From: Nothopassalora personata
Lineage: Eukaryota > Ascomycota > Dothideomycetes > Mycosphaerellales > Mycosphaerellaceae
Direction: 5' to 3'
DNA length: 43,399 nucleotides
Assembly: GCA_033816765.1 (NCBI GenBank)
Contig: JAVSIV010000066.1
Span: forward strand, 1 to 43,399
Shown here piece by piece: positions 17,600 to 27,664 of the stretch. Every line of letters starts with the position of its first letter. Position 1 is the first letter of the stretch. Position numbers and translations under genes: made by a program. Under the pieces are notes generated by a model. The model was given only the letters and a program-made list of their open reading frames with translations. It had not been told where the DNA came from and searched no databases.

Positions 17600-20500
17600 A
17601 AACCTCTAGAAGTGTGGACTAGTCTTTAGCTTCATGAACCTATCTGCAACTATCTTAGATGTTAGGGTGTACTTAATAGTAATAAGCCTTCTCTACTAAA
17701 GTTTCCTAACAGCATTGTAGGTAATGTTAATATACTTTAACTTATCATAAACATGTGCATCCCTTACTAGGGTAAGGGCAGCTTAGTTGTTACCTCTTAA
17801 TTGGACTAGTCTTAAGCTTAACATAGTCTCCTAGTTTCTAGTGATCCTTAGTTAATGGGAACAGTCTCCCACTAACTCTAGACAGTCTATCTCCCTTAGC
17901 AGTGAAGCTAGGAATTGGGATTGCTTTACATATGCATTTATAGCCATGTATTTAGCTTCTATTATAGATGTTGCTACAGACTTTTGCTTCTTGCTTATCT
18001 AGGAGACTAGTGCCCTATAGAGGAAGAAGACATACCTAAGGATAGAGACTCTGTCTACTTTGTCTATTGCATAATTAGAGTTACAGTATCTAACTAGGCA
18101 TCCTTCTCTATGCCTAGAGAAGACAAGGCTAAGATTAGGATATAACCTTAGATATCTTGTAATCTTCTTTAAAGCCTTTATATGGTAGGCGGATAGGTTA
18201 CTTACAAATAAGCTTATCCTTCCTAGGGCAAAAGCAATGTCTAGCCTTGTAATTGTTGCTAGCTACATCTATGTACTATTAATACTTTAGTACTCTGCCT
18301 TGTTACACCTCTTATCTATGTAGCTTAAAGGTTTAAGAGCCTTATAGCTATCTATAGGTAAGTGTATAGGTGCTGCCTTCTTATAGTTTATCCCTATCTT
18401 AGTAAGGTTATCCCTAACAAAGTGTCCCTAGTTAAGTTTCAGGATTCCTCTCCTCCTGTCCCTTATAACTCTTATGCTAAGGATCTTTTTAGGTTTACTA
18501 AGATCTTTGATCTTAAAGACTTTGCTAAGTTCTCTTTTAAACTAGAGAACATCTATTAACTTTAGTATAGTAATTAGAATGTTATCTACATATGTAAGAA
18601 TTATAATCTCTTTTTCCTTATAAATAAGTAGGTATAGATCTACCTCTAACTATGTAAATCTAATCTCTCTAAGCTTTGACATATAGAGTTAATTCTAATC
18701 TCTAGCTGCTTGCTTAAGTCTATACAAGCTTTTAAGGATCTTAAACACTATGTTTAGTAGAAGCTTAACTCCTAGTAGTGGTAATATAAAGATGTCTTTA
18801 TAGAGGGTGCTTTCTATAAACGCATTGTTTACATCTACTTAGTAAAGATGGAGATCCTTCTTACACATAATAGCTATAAACACCCTAAGGGTGTTATGTC
18901 TAACTGTAGGCGCAAATGTCTCTATAAAGTCAACACTAAACTTCTATAAAAAGCCCCTTGCAACTAGCCTAGCCTTGAACTTTTTAATGGCTCTACTAAT
19001 GCTTCTTTTAATATTAAAGACCTATCTTAACGTAACTAAGTTTGCTCCTTTTAGTGGAACAGCATTCTCCTAGGTGTTGTTGCTCTATAGAGCATCTAGC
19101 TCCTTCTAGATTGCTTCCTTCTAAAGGTGTCCCTATTTCTTGTTATTTATAGCATCCTTGTAGGACTTTAGAATTAGGATCTCTTACTTATATACAATAA
19201 CTTCTGTAGTTGCTATAAAGGCTATCTCCTTAACTTCTTCTAGGAATTTACTATCCTATAGTACTGAATTATCTACTAATTGCATAGCTATAAAGAAAGC
19301 TTAGTAGTAAGCAGCAAGGTTCTCTAAGAGGTCTATTGCTTCTCCTACTTTAGTAGCTGGTTTAGGTATAGGGACTATAGATCTTAGGGCTTTCTATTTC
19401 TATTTATAGCCCTTAACATCATGGTTAGCCCTCCTCTTACTAAGGGATGATCTAAGAGTAGTCACTTGTGTCCTAGTGACATTCTTTTCCTAGAGATCTA
19501 GTAAACTTATCTTAATTGGCTTATCGATTTTCTAAAATTCCCCTACATTCTTTAGAGGCTAGGGAAGTTGCATAAACAGCTTTCCTAGCTAGGCTGTTAC
19601 TAGGCTGCTCTGCTAAATGATTAAATGGTGAATAGGTTGCTCTAAGGATATGTCCTTCCTTAGCCTCCCTAAGGGTCTCCTAGCTAGTGCATTGCTTAAT
19701 AGATTCAATTTTGTAACATTGAGATCTATATTACCTCTAGGTTGGTCCTTAAAGAAGTCTATATATGTATGTTGTTTAATAGCTTTTATGTCTAGTTCCT
19801 AGAAGAGCTAGGCCTTAGCTGTGTTTTTAACGTATCTAACAAACACTGCTTCTTTACCTCTATTTATTAGTTTATTACTTCTTGCCTATTAAGGCTGGGA
19901 TCTTATGTCTATGTAGATAATAGCTTTGTATCCCTAAACCTTTAAATAGTTAATAGTTGACTTAATACTATTAAAGGCTTTATCTAGTGAAACCTTAAAC
20001 CTATTATAGTCTAGACTATTTAGTAGTTTGTTCCTTATGTAGGTTTAGGCTTCTAGTGCTTTAGGCTAGAATTCAATTAGCATCTTAGCCTCTTTAAGCA
20101 TTGCCCTTATAGAGTCTTCTAAGGTTTGTATTAACCTTTTAACTAGTCCATTTTAGAGCGAGTTATATGCCTTAGTATGCTCTAGCCCAATTCCTAAATC
20201 CTTCTCCTACTGCTTAACTAATGCAATAAGTTCCCTTGTATTGTTAAGCCTAACTGCTTTCAACTGTGCTAATAATTTCCTCTCTGCCTTAATCTTCTAG
20301 TTCTAGAGAGTAACTAGAGCATCTTCTCTTTTCTTAAGAGGATAGGTCTACTTTTTTCTAGAGAAGTTATTAACAATCTTAAGCTAGTATTTGAACCCTA
20401 GCCTTAATGTTAGTAGTAGACTATATATATTAATAGATACAAGGGCAAGTCTTTTAGGTCTTCTCTTAGTAACTTTACCTTTATACTTCTTTATCTTTAC

Positions 20501-21080
20501 TATTAAACACACTCTATACTAGTGGAAGCTATCCCTAGGAATAGGAATAGGTTCTTTTAAGTCTGTTACCTTATGAAGATTCTAGAGCAAGTTCTTCCTA
20601 AAGTGTGCAAATCTTCTATACTAAAGCTCCTACTGTTTTAGGTTAGTTTCTAATTTAGCAGTTATAAAGACATTCTCTATTAGTGGTGTACATAATAAGT
20701 GATATGCCCTTTCTTATAGTAGAGGAGAAATCTTATTAATGAATAGAACCCCCCTAAGAAGCCTTATCTAGATAATAGTTTAGCTAGAGGGGGATATAAG
20801 AGAAAATAAAGGAGGTTGAACACTAAACTGCTTGCTAAACTAGTTCTAAGAAACTAGGTTTACCCCTAGCTTAGGTATAAGCAGAACATCTTCTAAAACA
20901 ACTTTCCTGCTAGATCTCCTACTTATCTCTACAGTCCTAATATAAGTAGCTAACAAATGCCTACCTCCTACTTTGATCTATTTCTTCTTTATTAAGGGAG
21001 TTATGGATCTAAAGAGGCAGTTCTAGTTAGTTATATAGGATAAAGCATAAGAATCAAGTAACTACTCTAATAAGGGGAAC
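17600..21080 (-). pseudogene. Element K pol: protease, integrase, RT, RNase H (Copia order)
   Basis: On the minus strand: a protease-like LLDSYALSYI (from DSGA) at about 21020-21075. The integrase N-terminus follows at about 20440-20640 (LHTLGR and a YRVCLIVKIKKYKGK segment) and an integrase core toward 19.9 kb. RT at about 18300-19300 has TYVDN at 18581-18592 (YVDD with the last Asp changed to Asn). RNase H at about 17.9-18.3 kb has DIAFALGRIS, YVFFL and SKKQKSVATS. The integrase-RT order defines Copia. Many RIP stops. Small plus-strand open frames at 18362-18559 and 18891-19073 are antisense shadows. Confidence 0.82.
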
Positions 21081-21099
21081 TTGCCTTAGACTTCTGCAG

Positions 21100-22560
21100 T
21101 TAAGTAAGCTACTTTATTATACTTATTATTATTAGATATTGTCTTCTAGGATGAGTTGCATAAGTTAGGTAGCTCTTAGGTAGAGAAACCTTTCCTAGTC
21201 TTCCTTATTTTAGAGGAAGGAGACTAGGCCTAGTTCTTCTAGAGTAATAGCATGTTAGAGCTAAGTTTCTTTACTATTTTCTTAAGTTCCTCTATAGAGG
21301 ACTTCTCTCTTAGTGTTCTTCTTAAAGATAGTAGTAGAGATCTTCTCTTCTTAATATGTGTTGCATTCTAGGAGGATAGTGCTTAGGAATAAGATCTAAG
21401 GACCTTCTTTGCCTTAGAGAGACTAGGGCAGTCCTTAATAAGATGGTCCTTCTTATAGAGAAGGCAGGAAAGTGATCTTGCCTAACCTAAGGGCCTAACC
21501 TAGGTAGCTGCTATACTATACTTAGCCTTAGAGGGATTCAATCTAGCCTCTTAAGCCTTAAGGATCTTTAAGGTCCTTTTATGATCTATCTTTAGCTAAG
21601 CTATAATAGTATCCCTAGCTATATAGTAGTTAGGTAGCAGTGAGCTTAAAAGCTAGGTTATTCTCATATTAGCTTTCCTATAGTGCTAGCCCTCTAGGTT
21701 AATATTAGCAATCCTCCTTCTAAGAGATACTAGGTGTGCCTATGTAGATCTAATAGTGAATTCTTTACTTATCTTAAAGTTTACAAACTGTTTTGTAAGC
21801 TTATATATATAGGTTAGCAACACCTAGCTGTACTTATTCTAGAGATGTACCTATATCTTAGCAGCTTTTCTAGATTCGCAAGAGCCCTTAAGCTTAAATT
21901 TATCTTCTTCTGTGATCCTACTTAGGATACTAAAGCAGTAAGCTGTATTTTGTTTTATCTATGTTAGTGTATTAAGAATCTCTTTAATCTTAGTCTCTTC
22001 CTAGAGTGTTAGGTTCTTGCCCTTAATGTTGTTAAATAACACTTCTAATAGGTCATTAATTGCAAAGAATGCTAACTAGCTCTCTATCTTGTATCTCTAA
22101 AGGTTAAACTATCTCTTCTAATTGTCTCTCCTAAGAATTAGGATTTTAGTTCCCTTCTCTTCTCCTTTCTCTTAGTATAAATCTATAATAAATTGAATGT
22201 AATAAAACAAGGTGTATATGCTTCAAAGTCGTAGCTCAGGTCCTGCTAAGGCTTTTAATATAGAATAGTAAGGTTCGTAGGTATAGATACTAAGGCCTAC
22301 TTAGTAGGGTAAAGAAAGAGCGGTGTAGTCTCGGAGCTAGGACATAGGTCTGTCTCTCCTAGTAGAGTTCCAAATAACTTACTTAAAGTCCTTCTTAATA
22401 GTATCTCGATGCAGTTCTGCCTATAGAGTGTCTTTAAGGTATTAGCTTATAGTAAGCCGTATAGAGTCCTTTTCTAGATTACCTATTACTTGGTATTAAA
22501 CTAAGCTCCTTCATAGGATAGATAGGGTAGACTTCTGCTTCTTAGATGTTTTCTGCTATA
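21100..22560 (-). pseudogene. Element K gag
   Basis: Degraded minus-strand frame upstream of the protease. A zinc knuckle is visible at about 21429-21475 (CLLY-KKDHLIKDC, second Cys changed to Tyr as TGT/TGC to TAT/TAC). The N-terminal capsid portion is only vaguely traceable through TAG codons. Not translatable. Confidence 0.6.
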
Positions 22561-22620
22561 ATAGTAAGGGATACAAGTAACCTGTACTAATATAGGTTGC
22601 TCTTACTCCTACATAAACCC

Positions 22621-22632
22621 GGGCTTATAACC
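22621..22632 (-). other. Element K primer-binding site, initiator-Met half-tRNA type
   Basis: On the minus strand GGTTATAAGCCC directly follows the 5' LTR. With one RIP change reversed (TA to TG) it is complementary to the anticodon-loop region of initiator Met-tRNA (GGGCTCATAACC, containing CAT). Drosophila copia and relatives use such a half-tRNA primer. Confidence 0.65.
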
Positions 22633-22879
22633 TATTAAGTTAAGACCTAATAGGATACGTAGTTAGTAGCGGAGTAGAGTAAGAGATCAATCTTCAACTA
22701 GCTAATAGCCACAGGGCATGCAGCAATATATTAGGAACTAATGTGTAAATTGTGTTAGATGTCTATCTAAGCTAAAGGGGAAAGAAGGTGTCTTCCGACA
22801 AGCTAAGTTATCGTAGATGCCTTAGGCTATTAGATCACAACCTAACTGTTAGCTCCTCCTAAGATGCTACATCTTAACA
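22633..22879 (-). repeat. Element K 5' LTR (right in window), 247 bp
   Basis: In the minus orientation this is the 5' LTR, next to the priming site. Its inner edge has TATTAAG in place of TGTTAAG, a RIP change. Confidence 0.9.
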
Positions 22880-24062
22880 GACCTAATACAACGTAGTTTC
22901 TTATTTCTATAGATAAGACTTAAGGTGTTACGCTATATTAAACAATACGTACACTACTAACGAAACAAGGCTGCGAGACATGCAAAATACGGTTACCTAC
23001 AGTTTAGGACACTACAGACGAAACTATAGAACGAAGTCATAATAGACTTTATTACGAAACTCCCACCGTTAAGAGATTAAGTTACGAAATAACTATACGA
23101 CATAATACTAGTTATGGTTAATAGACTTACGAAATACGCACACTTTATTCCTACATTAGAGACATATAATATAGAGCAGCTCGGATACCTCGTACTAGAT
23201 AGACTTATCCGATACTACGGATTTCCTTAAGCATTTATAACGGATAGAGACAAGCTATTTACATTAAACTACTAGAAGACGCTTATAGGAACGATCGGAA
23301 TTAAACATAAGCTATTAATAGCATATTATCCGGAGATAGACGGATAAACCGAAAGGATGAATTAAACGCTAGAACAATACCTACGACACTACATTAACTA
23401 CGCGTAAGACAACTAGGTTTCATTACTGCTAATAGCGCAGATTGCACTAAACAACTACAAATCGGAGACAACTTCAACGATACTATTCTATACGAACTTT
23501 AGTAAAGATCCTAACCTATTTAGAACACCTAGATCCTATCTATAAGCCGAAAGAGCGATCGTAACGACGGACACTCTTAAGGAAGTGCATAAAGAAACAC
23601 GTAAGTCGATCGAAGATATATAATATAAACTATCTCGATAACGGTAGGACACGAGAAAAATGGCACCTCTACTAAAAGAGGGGGATAAGGTCTATCTCCT
23701 TACAAAAAACTTGAGAATAAGAAGATAGACTAAGAAACTAGATTACGTTAAGGTCGGACCATTTTTTATCGACAAAGTTATAGGACTAGTTAACTACCGC
23801 CTACGACTACTACCTAACGCGAAAATCCACCTAGTCTTCTACATTTCTAAGTTGGAACCTATAGACGCCGAAACACCTTACTAGGAGAGCTTCTATTTCG
23901 AGCCGGAAGTAGAAAACGAATTCGAAGTCGAAAGAATCCTAGATAAGAAAGGTTAGCGATACCTTGTTAAATAGAAAGGATACGACGAATTAGAAAATAC
24001 CTAGGAACTAGAAAAGAACCTACAAAACTGTTAACAAAAGATCCGAGAATACTATAAGGAAA
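22880..24062 (+). pseudogene. Element D pol, second part (integrase core to chromodomain)
   Basis: Resumes exactly where 17265 stopped: GACCT then AATACAACG, matching intact GACCTCATACAACG. It follows intact pol 7610-8790 through the integrase catalytic core, GPY/F segment and chromodomain (about 23900-24030). TAG/TAA codons throughout. Excising K and one GACCT rejoins the two halves in register. Confidence 0.9.
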
Positions 24063-24119
24063 AGACCTATAAGTCAACCCGCGGGAAGTAATTCGAGCAC
24101 CTCCTAGAACTCGTTACCG

Positions 24120-24631
24120 AGACCCTTAATAGCACCCTATGTGCCTAGTAACAAGTTAAGAGCTAGACCCTTACAAGGGATATCCGAAGGAAGTAAGGAA
24201 GCCTCTTCTATCTCCTACTCCTCGATCTCCCTTTCCTCGACGGAAATCGCTTCCTCGGCGCGACAATCTACTAGATCCATCTACTAACGTAAGCGCTCCT
24301 CGCGCGCGCGAGCAATCTTTAGGTCCTCGAGAGCCTTCTTATGAACCCGCATTGCCTCCTCCTAAGCGGACCGAGACTCCTAGATTTTCTAACGAAGACG
24401 AGCCTTCTTATCTACTAACCTCTTAAACTCTGACTAAGTTACTCTTACATCGTACCTTTAGCCGCGACGAAGACACTTACTACACTTCCCGGAACGAATA
24501 TGTACCTTACACACGCGACTATGCTTTTCACACGTTAAGCATTTCTTAACTATAACTTCTCCCGCGGATTTAACGAACTCGTAGAGACGGCGGCGACGGA
24601 TAGTACTAGAAGGGCGTTAGTGGATAGGCAT
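24120..24631 (-). pseudogene. Element D antisense zinc-cluster/coiled-coil ORF
   Basis: ATG at 24629-24631 (minus strand), at the place corresponding to the antisense ORF of A. The frame reads KKC-LT-C-EKHSRV-C-KVHIRSGK-C-SK-C-LRRG-stop-RY-DVRVT: C-X2-C-X6-C-X8-C-X2-C-X6-Y, with the sixth Cys changed to Tyr by a RIP-type TGC-to-TAC step. N-terminal and linker residues differ much from A while the Cys spacing and the SRVCKVH segment are kept, as expected for protein-level constraint before inactivation. Broken by RIP stops. Confidence 0.65.
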
Positions 24632-24709
24632 CGTAAAAGGAAGAAGCTATACGCGAATGCATAGAGGATACCGTTCGTTATAAGTAAGCTTAAGGGACTA
24701 AGCTAGGCT

Positions 24710-24722
24710 AGAAGGGGGATGG
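24710..24722 (+). other. Polypurine tract of element D
   Basis: AGAAGGGGGATGG immediately before the LTR start TGTTACGG, matching the tract of element A. Confidence 0.75.
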
Positions 24723-25106
24723 TGTTACGGTTTAGTCTAAACGGTAGCCCCGACTAGACACACGTAACACTAATTACTTAGAGACACGTGATACTGATTA
24801 TCTAGACGCACGTGACACTAATTACTTTACGGACTAATTAGTGTAATTAGTATGCTTAGTAGGACTAATTAAGGTGATTATACTAAGCTATAGGCTCTAC
24901 GCCGCGAATCTCCTTTATATTTAGGAACGCTAGAAACCCTTATGGTTCTAATGCGTTTAACTTATGTTACTATCTTACTAATTGGAATACAACTCTTATT
25001 CCTATCATTTATCTTCGCTTAGCTTACTCTAGCCTCTCTAAAGAATACCGCTACGTGACTTAACTTATCTCTCTTCTAAGACTAGCCCTAGAACGAGACA
25101 ATAATA
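24723..25106 (+). repeat. 3' LTR of element D (about 384 bp)
   Basis: Starts TGTTACGG and ends near GACAATAATA (CA to TA by RIP). U3 has three tandem 24-bp units (CACGTAACACTAATTAC-type, starting 24761, 24785, 24809). The TATTTAGGA box is followed by GCGTTTAAC at the expected transcript start. No 5' LTR partner remains. Confidence 0.8.
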
Positions 25107-25206
25107 GTCTATTGTAGTAGCGCACGGCGGATGCTTCCTGCTTCGCTAGGGGCGGGTGTTCCCCTACTAGCTGCTTAAGTAGCGCTTATCCTAAGGGCGT
25201 TTAAAG
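25107..25206 (-). pseudogene. Element C priming site and gag start (fragment)
   Basis: On the minus strand CTTTAAACGCCC follows the LTR end. A frame resembling the Gag N-terminus of A then follows (GTPAPSEAG is preserved as GGAACACCCGCCCCTAGCGAAGCAGG). The start ATG is now ATA. The fragment ends at 25106, where the D LTR begins, so D inserted into C gag here. Confidence 0.7.
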
Positions 25207-25638
25207 TATTATTATCTCGTTCTAGGGCTAGTCTCAAAAGGAGAGATAAGTTAAGTCACGTAGCGGTATTCTTTAGAGAGGCTAAAGCAAGCTAAGCGAA
25301 GATAAATAACTAGAGTAAGAGTTGTATTCCAATTAGTGAGATAGTAACATAAGTTAAACGCATCGAAACTATAAGGGTTCTTAGCGTTCCTAAATACAAC
25401 GGGGACTCGTATGCCATCCGGTGTTAGGCGTCCGTCTATCCACTCGACCGGTCGCCTAGTCGTGTGGTCGTGTACGTCTATACGCTACTTCTGCGGTCGT
25501 GTTTAACTATGCACTAAGCGCGCGGTCGTGCACGTAACCCGGACGTGGGGTCCCTTCTTCTTCCTAGCGATTAGTTCTTGTCTTCTGATTCTTCCTTCCA
25601 TGCTACGTCCTGCACCGTCCTTCATCCAAACCGTAACA
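25207..25638 (-). repeat. 5' LTR of element C (about 432 bp)
   Basis: Minus orientation, TGTTACGGTTTGG at the 25638 end. The R/U5 half (25207-25410) resembles and inverts the D LTR. The U3 half is different in sequence and still rich in CpA/TpG. U3 holds three exact-period 29-bp units beginning GGTCGTG (plus-strand starts 25466, 25495, 25524). Beyond 25638 lies B1 gag, so C inserted into B1. Confidence 0.8.
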
Positions 25639-27000
25639 TTAAACTCGATCGGCCTATAATGTTCTTTAAGTAGAGGGAGCATATAGAGCAGTTTCGGTTT
25701 ACTATAGTCCCTCCGAAAGTTAAATTTAGTAGGACGCGGATCGCCTTCTTTCCCTAGATACTACTAGTTGTTTAGGGCGAGGTATACGTAGCCCCGGGAT
25801 ATTAAGGACCTTATCGCCCTACAATTACTAGCCTAGTACTTCGAACTGCTATAGTTATAGTAATAACTATCTATCCCTTTAGACTGTTCGCGATTCTAGG
25901 ATAGGGGACGCTACATTACGTAAACCTATAGCTTAGTGTCTAGGTCGTGCCTCTCCGGTTATATAGAGCGTTAATTCTCGCTCGGATAGAAGGAACCCGT
26001 GTCCGCGACGCGACCGCGCTAGTATACACGTATACTCATTTTAGCTACCTTCTAGATTAGGTTATTATTAATAATAGTTTAGAGGCAGCCTTCTTAAGCG
26101 TATTAATCTTAGGTTTAAGGCGCGGCATTTACTTTACGACTAAGCGGTGTAGCTAAGGTAAAGTAAGAGGGAAATCTATATATATAGCTTTCTATCCCTC
26201 CTTACTATCTACGATGCTAGTAGCTTTATCGAGGATCCTCTAAAAGTCCCTAAACTTCTTAGGCTACTTTAGGTAAAGCCCGTAAGCCTTATAGACCGCT
26301 TTCGCGACTCCCTCTAGCAATCCCTAAAGGAGGAGGCGACTCCGGGAGCTATTATCTAAATCCTTAGGTTCAATTAGGTTACTTAAGGATATAAACAGGC
26401 GGATGAATTCCTTTACATCTTATTCTTTAGGCCTCTTACCTTACTACGCCCTAATAATCTCCTTAAGATATTCCCGACTCCCTAATATCGAGTAGGCGTT
26501 AAACCTTAAGAACTCTAATAAGAACGCCCTCCTAAAACGTGCCTTGTTAGTGAGCTACCTAGGTAGTCTTATAACTATACGCCGGATAGCAGTTTCGCAA
26601 TTACGCTTAAACCTGCCCTAGAAATCATCCTTCTTAATAGATGCCCGAGGCGGATACTAGTCTATTAGGTTGCTAAACCGCTCCTAGAACTTAGTAGCAT
26701 TAGTGCTATTAAAGAACGGATTCTTAGCACCTCCTAGAGGTGGAAAGCAAGGGCTAGCGTTTTCTATTACTACTGCTAACCGTCTAAAGAGGGCAGTTAT
26801 AGCATCTGTTCTAATTATGCTGTTCGTGCCTACACCTATACCTAATTTAGTGGCGTTAGTTCCGCTTCTCCCTTCTTTACTAGATTTAAGTGTTTCCCCT
26901 TCCTCCGGTTCCTCTATCCCCTTATAAGGGACAGAGTCCCTATAGACCCCTTCTATTTTCGTAGGGTTTATAGGCTACTCGTAGCCTCTGCCTATGTCGG
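25639..27000 (-). pseudogene. B1 gag (Gypsy, RIPped), inverted copy of B2
   Basis: The reverse complement matches 40500-41900 closely: capsid-type Gag with FFNGTNATEF, then a zinc knuckle nearer 25.85 kb. It is interrupted at 25638 by the element C LTR. The plus-strand open frame at 26703-26927 is an antisense shadow of Gag; its apparent conservation with 40614-40838 only reflects the inverted duplication. Confidence 0.75.
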
Positions 27001-27642
27001 TAAAGGTGCTAAGTTTTTCTAGTAATGTAGCCGTATCTATTGTTACGTAGTACTTGCTTTAGAATGCACTAATACTAGTTATTGCTTAATAGGACCTTAT
27101 AACCGTAATTGTTGCTAAATACCTTAGACCTTAAGTGTTTTCGACCTTAGTCGACCTTAACCGTAAACCTTAACCTTAAGTAATAACCTTAACCGTGAAC
27201 CTTGGACCTTGAACCGTAATTTTAACCTTACAAACTAGATGCTAATACGCTACCGGGTGTACACTTAATACTCCCCTTATTAACTACTAAAATAATGTCT
27301 ACTAACCACCCTATGTAGGCCTATCCGAGTTATAGTGGTATAGAGCGGCGCTTATGTAAGCAGGGGTATTTGCCGGTCCCGGGACCGTGAAATTAGGTTA
27401 CGTAACGAGTAGCGTAGTAGCTAGATAAATAAGAGGATTAGCGGACTTAAACCCCTATGCCCTCTACTCGAGAGGTATAAATTGAATTGTTTCCTTAATG
27501 CTACGCTTACAATGCTTAACTGCGCAGTATATATCTTAATAGCTATACTAGGTCCTACTAGCTTACCTAAATGTCCAATTAAACTAAAATAAAATTATAG
27601 TAAGTTGGACCTAAGGGACCCCCTCTAAACCTAAGGTTAACA
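27001..27642 (-). repeat. B1 5' LTR/leader
   Basis: Reverse complement of the 39.86-40.5 kb region. The outer end reads TGTTAACCTTAGG at 27642 (minus). It carries the palindrome CCGGTCCCGGGACCG (27373-27387) and AAGGTT-type hexamers (27130-27230). The inner LTR boundary could not be fixed. Confidence 0.6.
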
Positions 27643-27664
27643 CAACCTATTAGTCGTTAATACT

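Larger units (their letters stand above)
17266..22879 (-). mobile_element. Ty1/Copia retrotransposon (element K), 5614 bp, decayed
   Basis: Two 247-bp LTRs, a 5-bp duplication GACCT (17261-17265, 22880-22884) and a minus-strand gag-pol in Copia order (integrase before RT). It sits in the integrase gene of element D. LTR termini are near-perfect inverted repeats, TGTTAAG...CTTAACA. RIP is lighter than in D: many CpA/TpG sites remain. Polypurine candidate: interrupted AGTAGGAG (minus strand, 17513-17520). Confidence 0.92.

Noticed and set aside
26703..26927. Apparently conserved small protein on the strand opposite gag (also 40614-40838)
   Set aside because: Both are antisense to Gag of the inverted B copies, so similarity comes from the duplication.
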